Assembly: GCA_016802295.1 (NCBI GenBank)
Contig: JAESIW010000138.1
Span: 4,113,043 to 4,177,042, forward strand
Direction of reading: 5' to 3'
Length of the DNA: 64,000 nucleotides
From: Brachionus rotundiformis
Taxonomy: Eukaryota > Rotifera > Eurotatoria > Ploima > Brachionidae
Positions 1 to 11,476 of this stretch are shown here, one piece after another. The first letter of the stretch is position 1, and the number at the start of each line of letters is the position of its first letter. The position numbers and the translations under genes were made by a program. The notes under the pieces are model-generated. The model was not told the DNA's origin. It saw only the letters and a list, made by a program, of their open reading frames with translations, and ran no database searches.

Positions 1-755
1 CCTCAAATATGTATGGTCAAGGATATGAAAAAATTGAAGCAGCTGCTTATCCAGAAGTAGAAATGCCACAATATCCAATGCCAGATACCACTTATCAACA
101 AACCGAGAAATCATCTTACAAGATGCAAGAGAATGTTTACCAACAAGCTGAGAAGCCATCATACAAGATGCCAGATACCACTTATCAACAAACCGAGAAA
201 CCATCATACAAAATGCCAGATACCACTTATCAACAAACCGAGAAACCATCTTACAAGATGCAAGAGAATGTTTACGAAGCACCAAAGAAAGCTTACCAAC
301 AACCATCTTATGGTGCAATGCCATATGCTCCAAAACCACGTAAAAATTACCTACTATTTACCATTTAAGAAAAAATTACTAAACTAAATTAATTTAAAGC
401 AAAATGTGACATTTCAATTGATTACACTCGTGTACCAGGTTCATGCACCAAATTTAGAAGATGTTCAAATGGATACTTGTACATCTTGAGATGTCCATAC
501 AACACTGTCTGGGACAACCATCTCAAAACTTGTGCCAGACCAGAACAAGTCCCAGCTCCATGTGGAACCAAAGTTTATGCCTATCCAAGCTACAACAAAA
601 TGTCCTATCAATCTTCATATCCAACTTATCCATCATACCCTAAAGAACAAACCTATCCAACTCAAGACACTTATGAACAAGCCAAGTCATACAACACTTA
701 TGAAGCTACCACTGCTGCTCCAGCCAAATATGAACAAACTTATTCAGCTTATTAA
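1..755 (+). CDS. Secreted Tyr-rich chitin-binding (CBM14) protein, copy 1 (5' partial)
   Basis: This gene lacks its 5' end because the window begins inside the signal-peptide region; the complete copy 2 lies at 3243-3998. The exons are 1-339 and 400-755, with a 60-bp GT-AG intron. Exon 1 encodes a low-complexity stretch of 15-residue repeats rich in Tyr, Gln, Lys and Pro (core SYKMPDTTYQQTEK). Exon 2 encodes six cysteines spaced as in a peritrophin-A/CBM14 chitin-binding domain, then a Tyr/Pro/Ser-rich tail (YPSYPKEQTYPTQDTY). Known family members bind chitin in cuticles, peritrophic membranes or extracellular coats, and a structural extracellular role is inferred here. This copy carries one more 45-bp repeat unit than copy 2. 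An AATAAA lies at 778-783. Confidence 0.85.
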
Positions 756-781
756 AATCTCTTTTTGATTTGACTTGAATA

Positions 782-3155
782 AAAAATTCAGCTTACAAAT
801 TGATCTTTTTCTTTTATTACTCTTGAATAGTCTCTAACATGTCTTTTTCTTACTTACATAATTTATCTTTGATTAAATTTAAATACTTTTCTTTAAAATA
901 AGAATAGTAAAATTTAATCAAAGTCAAACCATTCAAACTCAAGAGTCCATTTGTGAGTAGAAACAACTTGTTTTTCGCAATTTTTTTGATTGTTTTTAAC
1001 TTAATGTCCCGATTCGCTGACCAATCTGATATTTATTTATTCATGCAGATAACGAACTGTCGAAGAGGATCTCCTAGATATCCTGAAAATCTCTTTAGAA
1101 GGTTGTTTCAAATCGATACTTTTCTTAATCGATACAAGTAAAAACAAGAATAATAATTTTTATCTATTAGGAAAATTACTTTTTCTGTAATTAATTTTTA
1201 ATAATTTCATTTTTTCTACTACAAAAAATATAGCCCTTAATAAATTGTTTTATTTCTAAACAAGGAATAGTTTTCAACCCATACTGCTATTGGTTAATGG
1301 TTAAATCTATGTGAATTTTTTTTGGTTTTATTAGACTCTTTTCGTGAATTATTTTTCCAATTATATCCTTGGCACAATTGTCAATTGTATTGGACATTAC
1401 AATTTTCACATAATTTTGATATACATCTTCTTTAAACTTGTTCCATTTTAAATTTTAAGCAGTTAGTTCATTTTACCATTCTTTTGGATTTTTGAATTTG
1501 TTTGCAAAAATCAAGCAAGATTTCTTATTTTAAATCTTTAATTTATTTCCAATCAAGAATTTTCAGCATCTTTTTGAATTTTTTTATAAATTTTGATGAA
1601 TTTGTTTTTTTTAAAAGCTTATAAGCAGAATACAATAACAGATACTGATGAACCAGAACATTTGGAAAAAAAAGGTTCAAAAAAACCAGAAGAAAATGGA
1701 ATTCATTATGTAAATTTAACAACTAGAATGGAGCAATGGAAAAAATAAAAAATGATGGTAATTGGAGTCTTTCCTTGTCTAATCGTTGGTAAAACAGATA
1801 TGGATAAGCTTTTTCATCCTTATGGTTTTGCTGTGTACTCTAACCAGAAACAAAAATATTTTGAATTTATTTTTAAAAGTATTAAATGAGTTGCTAGTGC
1901 AATTGGATTCTAAATACTGACACATATCTTGATGCTTATTGCAGATGGAAGCTATTAGAAATGCTTTTACCAATATGTTTGGTGAGTTCAAATTTGAAGA
2001 GACAAGAAAACATTCCAAATAGGAACACTGCTTATCAAAAAAGAAATGGTCACTGACAAAAGATGGTTAATACGAAGTATTGCAATCTTATTCTCCAAGC
2101 ATATGTATTCATTTGAAGAAATACGTGGTGCAATTAAAGATGAAGATACACTCGATAAAAGTGATTTCTAGATTCATTGTTGTGACACTTTCAATTGTCC
2201 CAAAATGGTCAATTGAACGCAATTGAAAGGTACAACAATAAAAATTTCTGACTGGACAAGTGGATAAAATAGGGTAAAATTGAATAAAGAAATGATAAAA
2301 TTAAGAATTCTTAAGAAATGCATCGTTATGACAATGGAAGATTCAGCTCATTTGGCACATTCAAATATTTACAATTTGGATTTAATTTGGTAAGTAATCA
2401 AATATTCCAATCGTTGTTGTTTGTATTGCAAAAAACAATGATTGGAAATTTAGAAAATGGTAACAAACGTAAAATAAAAGAGCCTGAGCGACAATAGCTA
2501 AAAGTGCATTACTAGTGTAACTTAATTTTAAAGATTATGTTCATTTTTTGCTTTTATAATGCTTAAAAAAGTGATATTATTTGATTTAAAGATATGATTT
2601 GAAAAAAAATAATCAATTTAATGCTAAACAAATGATAAATTAATGCTTAATAATATATTTTATAATGCTTTTTTAATTTACTTAATTTAAGAAAAAATTT
2701 ATTAATCATATTAAATAAAGTATGATACAAAATATATTTATATAATTAATATTTGATAAAGAATATTTATTCTCAAAAAAAGATGAATAATTAAATAATC
2801 CAATAAATATTAGATAAAATGAAAATATTGAGTTTACATTGAACAAAAATATCAAAAAATATTTGAAAATTGATTAGAATAAATAGTTTTGAGGAATTAA
2901 TGTAAAAAAATTAATATAATGAAGCGTACAAAAATGTAATACAAAAATGACTAATAAGCTATAAAAAAATATAAAAGAATAAAGAGAAAGTGATTTGAGA
3001 AATTACTAATAAAAGTTAACCTGAATATTCATTGCATAAAAATGAACTTTTTTAGATAAAAAAAGTATCATAAACTATTTGATTAATCCTATCCGAAGGG
3101 CTATCAACAAAGCAATGAATTTTTTTAGCTCAAAATGACATTAAAATTAAAAGCA
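782..3155. other. Spacer between tandem CBM14 genes
   Basis: The first 60 bp or so repeats the 3' flank of copy 2. The remainder is AT-rich, with a decayed MULE-like transposase at about 1620-2190 (separate entry). No other supportable gene was seen. Confidence 0.6.
1620..2190 (+). pseudogene. Decayed MULE-like transposase remnant
   Basis: Several short pieces of reading frame on the + strand, broken by stops and frameshifts, recall the catalytic region of Mutator-like transposases. One around 1755-1890 reads GVFPCLIVGKTDMDKLFHPY, which fits the block after the first catalytic Asp; a later piece around 1945-2010 reads MEAIRNAFTNMFGEFKF, which fits the next block. No intact ORF remains. The family call comes from recalled consensus similarity only. 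Confidence 0.4.
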
Positions 3156-3163
3156 TATAAATA
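3156..3163 (+). promoter_or_regulatory. Putative TATA box of CBM14 copy 2
   Basis: A TATAAATA element lies about 80 bp upstream of the start codon at 3243. This leaves room for a 5' UTR of roughly 50 bases. The background is AT-rich, so this rests on motif and spacing only. Confidence 0.45.
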
Positions 3164-3242
3164 TGATTCGAATCTGACCAGAAAAAGAAACAAGAAATAA
3201 AACAATTGTTATAAAATCTTAAAAATCTGTGCTCAGAAAATA

Positions 3243-3998
3243 ATGTTTAAACTAGTTGCTCTTGTAGTTTTGGCTGCTGCAGTCAATGCCTCAAATATGT
3301 ATGGTCAAGGATATGAAAAAATTGAAGCAGCTGCTTATCCAGAAGTAGAAATGCCACAATATCCAATGCCAGATACCACTTATCAACAAACCGAGAAATC
3401 ATCTTACAAGATGCAAGAGAATGTTTACCAACAAGCTGAGAAGCCATCATACAAGATGCCAGATACCACTTATCAACAAACCGAGAAACCATCTTACAAG
3501 ATGCAAGAGAATGTTTACGAAGCACCAAAGAAAGCTTACCAACAACCATCTTATGGTGCAATGCCATATGCTCCAAAACCACGTAAAAATTACCTACTAT
3601 TTACCATTTAAGAAAAAATTACTAAACTAAATTAATTTAAAGCAAAATGTGACATTTCAATTGATTACACTCGTGTACCAGGTTCATGCACCAAATTTAG
3701 AAGATGTTCAAATGGATACTTGTACATCTTGAGATGTCCATACAACACTGTCTGGGACAACCATCTCAAAACTTGTGCCAGACCAGAACAAGTCCCAGCT
3801 CCATGTGGAACCAAAGTTTATGCCTATCCAAGCTACAACAAAATGTCCTATCAATCTTCATATCCAACTTATCCATCATACCCTAAAGAACAAACCTATC
3901 CAACTCAAGACACTTATGAACAAGCCAAGTCATACAACACTTATGAAGCTACCACTGCTGCTCCAGCCAAATATGAACAAACTTATTCAGCTTATTAA
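3243..3998 (+). CDS. Secreted Tyr-rich chitin-binding (CBM14) protein, copy 2
   Basis: This is the complete copy of the tandem pair. Exons 3243-3582 and 3643-3998 give a 231-residue protein. It starts with a classic signal peptide (MFKLVALVVLAAAVNAS), followed by Tyr/Gln/Lys/Pro-rich repeats of about 15 residues, then a six-cysteine CBM14 domain beginning just after the intron (CDISIDYTR...GSC...RRC...LRC...KTC...PCG), and a Tyr/Pro-rich tail. The first ATG is chosen because it alone provides the signal peptide. Polyadenylation signal AATAAA is at 4021-4026. Identity with copy 1 is nearly complete in exons, intron and about 90 bp of 3' flank, so the duplication is recent or gene-converted. 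Tyr-rich repeats joined to a chitin-binding domain suggest a cross-linkable matrix or adhesive protein; that is inference. Confidence 0.9.
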
Positions 3999-4026
3999 AA
4001 TCTCTTTTTGATTTGACTTGAATAAA

Positions 4027-4710
4027 AAATATACAGCTTACAAATTTTTTTATTCTTTTATTATTCTTGAATAGTCTCTAACATGTCATTTTCCTAATTT
4101 ATTTTTATGTTTATCTTGTCAATATATGTACTAGGCTATTAAATGGTTCTAGGTTAATTATTTTTTTCTTTTTTTAATTAGTTAAGTCTTCATTCTGAGT
4201 ATTAGTAAATTTTTTCAATTTTTATCAAACTTAATTTTTTTTAAAGAAATATTATTAATACTATTTTTGTTTATGAAATTTTTTAATTTCGAATTATTTA
4301 TAAAATTCTTTCATTTCTTAGATTTTCTCATAAATTTTTTTTTAACCAAGACTACCATGATTCAGTCAAAAATGTTTTTAACTATTATCATAATTGGTCT
4401 AGCTTGTGATTTTAACGTCAAAATTGGTCCACTCACCAGAGCAAGTCATGCCATATCCTACATAAGTAATCAAGTTTACACATTGAAATTTTTCGAAGGA
4501 TTTGTCTTTTTTACCAGGCTGATTTGCTTTTTTTTTATTTTCTTTCATCTAATCAAGCTAATTCGTTATATTATTTTACAAAGATAATGTTCTAAATTTA
4601 AAATAAAAATATTTAATTGAGACAAAAAAAAGTTCAATATTTAAATCATAATTTAATATTTATATTTTTTCATTATATTTGTCAGAACCAGGTTAATATT
4701 TAAACCAAGA
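4027..4710. other. Intergenic, no supported gene
   Basis: The beginning repeats the 3' flank of the CBM14 gene. The rest is T-rich. A 106-codon hydrophobic reading frame (4267-4587) has no recognisable domain and looks like AT-biased chance coding. Confidence 0.5.
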
Positions 4711-5668
4711 ATGGAAACCAATGTTCAGCAGCGCAAAGTTCAACCAAACGATGGCGAAACTAGTATTCCCATGTTCAACCAAACAATGGCACAGACTGTT
4801 GGAGCTTATGTCTTAAATACTGGCCGAGAAAGAATGCAAAAAACGCTTAACATTTACTCTCACATCGATTATTTGAGACCCTATTTCGATGTTGAGCCCA
4901 AAGATGTCCTTAACCGCTTGGTTTACTCACTGGTACCATTTAAAAATAACACTCTTACCACTGAGCTTTATGGACCTTTGATGATTTTGTTTACTTTATG
5001 TGCCATTTTAATTTATCAAATGAAAGTAGCTAACCACTCAATTGAAGATGGAACTCTCATTGGCACCGCTTTTTTTATTTGCTTCACTTATTGGATTGGT
5101 CTGAGCTTCCTGGCCTCCTCCACATCCTTTATCTGTTACTCATCTATCAGTTTATTTAACTATTTGAGTCTGATAGTAAACTAATCTAATTAATTTTATT
5201 TATCTAAATTTATTTATTTCTCAAAGGGCTATTCTTTGTTCAGTTTTTGTGTTGTTTTGTTCATTGGTACTTTTATACACACATCTTTTGACCATTTTAT
5301 GTTTTACGCTCTCTGGTTTCTGCTTGGAGGTGCATCCGGATTAAAGCTAGCCAATATTGCATTTACCAATACCCCTCATCCGACTTATAAAATTGGTTTA
5401 TCTGCTGGAATATTTTTGATTCACATGTTTTTTTTGCTTTACATTCATTTTGCTTATCATGAACTAGCTGAAGGTATGAGTGATTGAGTAATTTTTATTA
5501 TGAGCTAAAAATTTATATTCAGAAGTGTCACATGCTTTATTTGAGAAAGAAAATAAGGAAAATCCGCTAAAATTGGTCGAAACTGCAACTGAATTGGCAA
5601 AGAATTTAAACAAAAGATTAGTTGACGATCTTGTTGTTAAAAGTTTAGATCAAAATGGTACAATTTAA
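4711..5668 (+). CDS. YIPF3: YIPF3, Yip1-domain Golgi membrane protein
   Basis: Exons 4711-5175, 5227-5473 and 5523-5668 give 285 residues. The N-terminal half carries the YIPF3 signature block (IDYLRPYFDVEPKDVLNRLV, then ELYGPLMILFTLCAIL), followed by about five hydrophobic membrane segments. Exon 2 begins GYSLFSFCVVLFIG and ends in the family motif HMFFLLYIHFAYHELAEG. Exon 3 encodes a short charged C-terminal tail. Human YIPF3 is somewhat longer (about 350 residues), mainly from its termini. YIPF proteins are Golgi/ER-Golgi membrane proteins; YIPF3 partners YIPF4 in maintaining Golgi structure. Introns are 51 and 49 bp with GT-AG borders and consistent phases. The first ATG is used. Confidence 0.92.
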
Positions 5669-7505
5669 TTATATAAATTTTACTAAGTAATATAAATCAT
5701 TATTTTTAAAAATATTTAAAAAAATATAATATTCAAAATAAACTTAAAAAATTATTCTTTCTTTTTTTTTTAATCAAATAAACAGAAGGCAATCAATTAA
5801 TGTTTTTAAAATTAAATTTTTTTGTTTATTAATCATTGATATAAATAAAATCATTCACTAGAAGTTTGCTCTGTACTAAAGGTTTCCTAATTAAAAGACC
5901 AGCTAATATATATTTAAATTTGTTAAAAAGTGATAGGGAACTTATTTAAATCAAATTATCTGATATAAAGATTCTAGGGAATTTTTTTAACTGGTTAAAA
6001 TTTCATTATTTATCTATCATTAAGGACTATTTATTAATCTTGTCACAAAAGAGGACAGATCCGAAAATTATTACAAATTGTATTATTTTTTAAAATATAA
6101 ATTATCTATTATGTTATATTTGATAAAACTAATTAATTAATATTCTGAATTAATATTAGAGAACAATTAAAGCTAAAAGATAAGTGAAATGAAATTGGGA
6201 CTTCAAAGACAAATGCGAAGAAATCTTATGGAAACTCGAAAACAGCCAAGGTTGGAACAATTTTCCAAGGATGCAAAAAGTCATGCTAAATAGAATCAAA
6301 ATACTAAGTTTTTAGATTGATATGATAAACGATTAATAAAATTTATCAAATTAATCTTGATAGAAATATAATCCGTAAAAACAGATCAATATAAATATAG
6401 GCACTTGTTTTTGTTTTTTTATTTTTTTAATTCAAAATACTTGGTTATGGGCAATTTTGGAAGATAGAACAGAAAAAAATTTTTAAAATCTTAAAACTTT
6501 TTTTCTAAAAGCTAAAAATTCATCAATTCTGCCAAAGTCTGACACTGTCATGCGTAAAATCTCTGCAAAATGCGCTCCTGTTGGATTTGTAGAGTTCTCT
6601 GAAAATGCTGTAAAAATGGGCTTTAAATTCTTTTTAACACTAATTTGTTTTGAAAAAAAATTTAATGAAAAATTGAAATAAGGATGAATGATAATAGAAA
6701 AAAAAATAAATGGAATAATAAGATTTTTAGTTCAAAAGGGGGGAGGGGATGTGTTAAGTCATTCTTTAGATAGATAGAGAAAAGATTTGCCTATATCTGG
6801 TTTTTAAAACCCCTTTTTAAAAAATTTAAACTTGAATGTTATCTCAAAGAAATAAAGTTATCAAAAATCACTCAAATAAACTTAAAATCAACATGTAATA
6901 CTTAAATTTTTTAATCATATTTAAAATAAATTTTTTCTATTTCTTATGATATTTTAATTTAAAATTTTTTTAATTAATCAGTCGGGCTTTCTAGTGTTAA
7001 TAATTGATAAAAAATATTAGAATTATTTGATGGTCAAGTTAATTTTGCTTAAAAGTTTGCCTTTAATTAAAGCTATGGCAATTCTTCAAACGATTTTAAG
7101 AAAGATGTATCTTAGTAAGTATTTGTTTTAGTAATTCAAGTACTTGGTGAAAATGCTTCTGTTCGACTTAATTAAAATAGCAAAATAATTAAATTAATTT
7201 AAATTAATACTAAATTAAAAAACATCAATTTGTTAAGAATAATAATTTAAAAATCGCTTGTATAAAAGTATACAACATATAAATTAAAATTATAGTTAAT
7301 CTAGTTGACATGCCACTGGTAATAGTATAAAACAAATTAGTCATTGTTTTAATGACCAAATTAATAAAAAATATTCATAGTGTCTACCTTAAAAAAGTAT
7401 CTAAATAGATAATAAGAAAAAAGTTAATTTTGTTGTGAAAAAATATTTGAAAAAATTTGAATATAACCATTAAAGCACATTTTAATTATTCTTCTATTGG
7501 AAAAA
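5669..7505. other. Intergenic, no supported gene
   Basis: AT-rich spacer between YIPF3 and DDX55. AATAAA near 5776 may serve YIPF3. I see no ORF with recognisable protein features, no RNA gene and no clear transposon ends. Confidence 0.5.
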
Positions 7506-10500
7506 ATGAGTAAACCAGGTTCAAAAAAACCTAGCGATGAATGGCCCGACTTTTTGAACCACCAAGTAAGAGATGTGATAAAGGAAAAACTAAAATTTGA
7601 CAAGATGACACCAGTACAAAGTGTTGTGATTCCAATATTCAGTCAACAGCACAAGGATGTGGTAGTGGAAGCTGTTACTGGTTCTGGCAAGACCCTTTCA
7701 TTTGTGGTGCCGATCATTGAAATCCTACTTAGACGCAATTTAAACGAGAAGCTTAAGAAACATGACATTGGTGCACTAATTATAAGCCCTACTCGGGAAT
7801 TAGCTCAGCAAATTCATCAAGTAATAGATGTATTCATTTCGAATATAGGATCTTTTACCAGTATTTTGTTCGTTGGTGGTAACAGTGTAAGCGAGGATCT
7901 AAAAAAATTTGAAACCAATGGAGCGAATATTATTGTAGCCACAGTTGGTAGGTTTGATGATCTATTGACCAGACAAAATTCAGCACTGCTGAGAAAGCAT
8001 CTAAAGAGTCTGGAAGTTTTGATAATGGACGAAGCGGACAGATTGCTAGATATGGGCTTTAAAGAGGGCTTGGAAAGCATTCTCAAATATTTGCCTAAGC
8101 AACGAAGAACTGGTTTGTTTTCTGCCACTCAAACTGACCAAATCGACAAGCTCATTCGGGCTGGATTAAGAAACCCGTGCAACATTCAAGTCAAACAAAA
8201 GGTCAACACTCAAAAAACTCCAGTTAATCTAAAAAATTATTACACTATAGTCCAACCAGAGCACAAGTTCCATTTACTGGTAGAATTCCTAAAAATGAAG
8301 AATTCTCTTAAGCACATTGTGTTTATGAATAGCTGTGCCTCGGTTCAGTATTTTACTCAGCTTCTTAAAATGTAAGTTACTATTTAAATTAAAAATTAAG
8401 ATTAATTTTAATAAAGATAAATCAAAACTAAAAGAAGTCAATTAAAATTTTAAAATTTTCTATCTAATGCTTCTTAATATTCATCTCTACAGTTTATTTC
8501 GTAGCAAGATTAGTCTTTTTTTTTAATTAATTTTTTCAAATTTCAAACAAATTAACTCATTCGGCAATAAAACTTTATATACAAGAATTTTCAGGATATG
8601 ATCTGGTAAAAAATTGATTTTTTTTATATCCAAATCTATTCCAAACAATAATTTCTATCAAAACATTATTCTAATTAACCATGTTTAACCATAGCCATAA
8701 CCAAGTGTCATGCCTAATTGACCATTTGTAAATTTGTTGCAGACATAGAAATTTAAGTTTGCCATAAAAATAAAATTTTGGTATGCATTTTCTTTTTAAA
8801 TTTGGTCATAAACTTTTAAAAATGTCTAGTAGTAGAAAAATTTTAAAATAGACAAATTTTTAATTGCTAAAGTTTAATTTTTAGTTCTAAATTATCTATC
8901 TAAGAAAATTTCTTCTCTCAGATGGCCGCCATATATTTTAATATCTTTAATTTTTTTAAACAAAATTGTAAATTGTAAATAACAGCTTTTTCAAAATTTT
9001 TAAATTAAGAAATTTTAACATAGGGTTATTTTGCACGGTTCAAATTTTATTATGGGAATCAGCCATTTATTGGACAAGGTCTACATTTAGCATTAGTTTA
9101 GAATTAGTTTAAACACTTTATTAATAAAAGTATAGATTCTTGTTATTAACAATAAATTACACACCAACCCATCTTAAAGCTATATATTATAGTCTGTTTG
9201 TGTGACCATACTACAATATGAATCTTGAGGTAGATTGATAGGATTCTTTTCAAAAGACTTATTTTAGCTTGAATTTTTATTTTTTTGTAGAACAGTGAAA
9301 ATAGATTCTTTATTTGATATAATTTATATTGATATTAAATTTTAATTTAAGACCATTATCCTATCATAATGGTCTTAAAAAAAAATTGTTTTTCTAACAT
9401 TTTATAATTTATATATTATCTTGATGCTAAAATAAATTTTAGTTATCGTACTGACTGTCAAATGAAAAAAAAAATAATGTAATATTAGTTAAGTTTGTTT
9501 AAATAAGTTACAATATGAATGTTATTTGGTCTTCTTTGGTATAATTTCTAACTATTTTTATCGTTGATATGTTCTTTATAAGTATGATATTAAAATTGAC
9601 AAATAAAATTTAAAAATTTTTTTTATTTTTTTATTTTCTTTATGATTTTTCTTTCAGATTTTTGAAAAATGTTCAAATATTGTCTCTACATCGCAAAATA
9701 AAAGATAAAAGAACTGACGTTTTTAATAAATTTAAAAAAATTGAAAAGTAATTAATTAAAATTTTTTTTTTTTTGAGAAAATAATTTAACTTAAATGATT
9801 AAAAAAAGGGGAGTTCTAATTTGTACGGATATCTTATCAAGAGGTATCGATATAGAAGATGTTGACTGGGTGGTGCAATTCGACCCACCGAATGCGACCA
9901 CCTCGTTTGTTCATCGTTGCGGACGAACCGCCAGGTCCAACCGGGAAGGAAATGCCATCGTTTTTCTTCTACCTAACGAAGACTCGTTTGTTAAATTTAT
10001 ACAAATAAACCAAGCAGTGCCATTGCAGGAATATTCTGAATTTAGACCAATTCATACAAAAAATTTTCCAGAAAGCCTTAAAAAAATCCATTCAGCAGCC
10101 AGCAAAGAACGAGAGTTGTACGAAAAAGGCAAAATAGCCTTTGTTTCGTTCGTTCGGGCTTATAGCAAGCATGAGTGCAGTCATATATTTCAAGTGAAAG
10201 AGCTTGACTTGATTCAGCTTGGTAAAGGTTTTGGCTTGCTTCATTTGCCTAAAATGCCTGAAATCGGCAAAGAAAAGCATCAAGGCATTGCGCCATTCTG
10301 CGATGTAGATGTTTCAACAATAAAATATAAAAATAAAGAAAAAGAGAAGCAAAGAGTCGAAGATGCCCAAAAACCCAAAGTTAAAAAGATAAAATTGGAA
10401 AAAAATAAACCTTGGTCAAATAAAAAAGAATCAAAGCTTAAAAAGGAAATAAAGAAGAAAAAAAAAGACTTGTGTACCAAAAAACGCAAATTAAGCTCAT

Positions 10501-10589
10501 TGACCGAAGATGACTTGAACGATTTAAACCACGATTTTAAGCTTTTAAAAAAATTTAAAAAGAATAAATCTGAAGATATTTCGGAATAA
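7506..10589 (+). CDS. DDX55: DEAD-box RNA helicase DDX55 (yeast Spb4 type)
   Basis: Exons 7506-8371, 9658-9747 and 9809-10589 give 578 residues (human DDX55 is 600). All helicase motifs are visible in order: Q motif region TPVQSVVIP, motif I AVTGSGKT, Ia SPTRELAQQ, VATVGR (Pro of the usual PGR replaced by Val), II DEAD, III SAT, then after the 1286-bp first intron QILSLH, V TDILSRGIDI, and VI HRCGRTAR. Downstream, EKGKIAFVSFVRAYSKHEC and GFGLLHLPKMPE are the Spb4/DDX55 C-terminal signature, followed by a very Lys-rich tail typical of nucleolar proteins. Known role: ATP-dependent RNA helicase in 60S ribosome assembly (nucleolus). AATAAA is at 10653-10658. Confidence 0.95.
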
Positions 10590-10794
10590 AAATTTAATTA
10601 AAATAATTTTTTTCTTTTAATTAAAATCTAAATAACTTAAACTGTATTAATTAATAAACTGGGCCCATCTTTTAAATTTTAAGACAAAATCAAGGTTTAT
10701 TTTGGTTCTTTTTTAATTGTTTCCATGGAAACTGAAAGGGATTTTTATTTCTGATGAAAAAGATGTAAAAGAATCAAAAACAAATATTGTAGAG

Positions 10795-11476
10795 ATGACC
10801 GACATTTCTTTTGACATTAAATCATTGGAAACTTTACTTCGGGAGCAAAAGGATGAATCTAGCGACGACGAGGACCAAGTTAAAAATTTAATTAAAAGAA
10901 AATTAATTAATCAATTTTTTTAATTGAATAGCCAATCAAGAATTTAAGTGCAAAGCTTGGTCCTGGAAGCATTGGTCCAAAGAAAAAAGAGGCCAGCAGC
11001 GACCACGAAAAGGGTAATGTGTATGAAAAAAAACAGAGTAAATATATCTGGGATGAAGATGAAGTTGAAGCTGGCGCTGAGTTCGACACTGCTGATGACC
11101 CTCGTATTCAACCTGAATACGAAATTTTATACAAACAAAAGTTGTCATCCGAAGAAATGTTCCTTCAAATGGGAAATAAAACACCGGCTACTTCTAGTTG
11201 TGAAGATATGGTGGTCAAGATTAAATTGCCAGGAGTTGAAAAAGTGGCTGAAATCGATGTGAACACATATGAAAAATTTCTAGATTGCAGAACAACAAAC
11301 TAGTAAATGAAAAACTTTAATCCTGAACTTTAATTAATAGATTTTAAAGTCGCCTAGGTCTTCATTTACCACATCCAGTAAATCCAAAAACCAGTAGTGC
11401 TAAATGGGACCAAAAAAATTCAACACTGATTGTTACAATGACTTTGAATCGCGAATATGATTTTGTTAATTTTTAA
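10795..11476 (+). CDS. DNAAF6: DNAAF6 / PIH1D3 dynein axonemal assembly factor
   Basis: Exons 10795-10878, 10932-11302 and 11350-11476 give 193 residues (human 214). Exon 2 carries the family blocks KLGPGSIGP, a Trp/Asp/Glu-rich segment (YIWDEDEVEAGAEFD), PEYEILYKQKLSSEEMFLQM and VKIKLPG; exon 3 continues the PIH1-CS fold with YRLGLHLPHPVNP and ends LIVTMTLNREYDFVNF. Known role: cytoplasmic co-chaperone with HSP90 partners for preassembly of axonemal dynein arms, implying motile cilia. The ATG at 10795 is the first Met in the exon-1 frame that starts a family-like acidic N-terminus; 5' exons cannot be excluded. The gene starts only 205 bp after DDX55. Confidence 0.88.

Noticed and set aside
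953..1141. 62-codon frame with a hydrophobic start
   Set aside because: No domain, no splice context, and T-rich sequence makes hydrophobic chance frames common.
4267..4587. 106-codon frame rich in Phe/Ile
   Set aside because: Composition reflects T-rich DNA; no family resemblance and no downstream exon that joins in phase.
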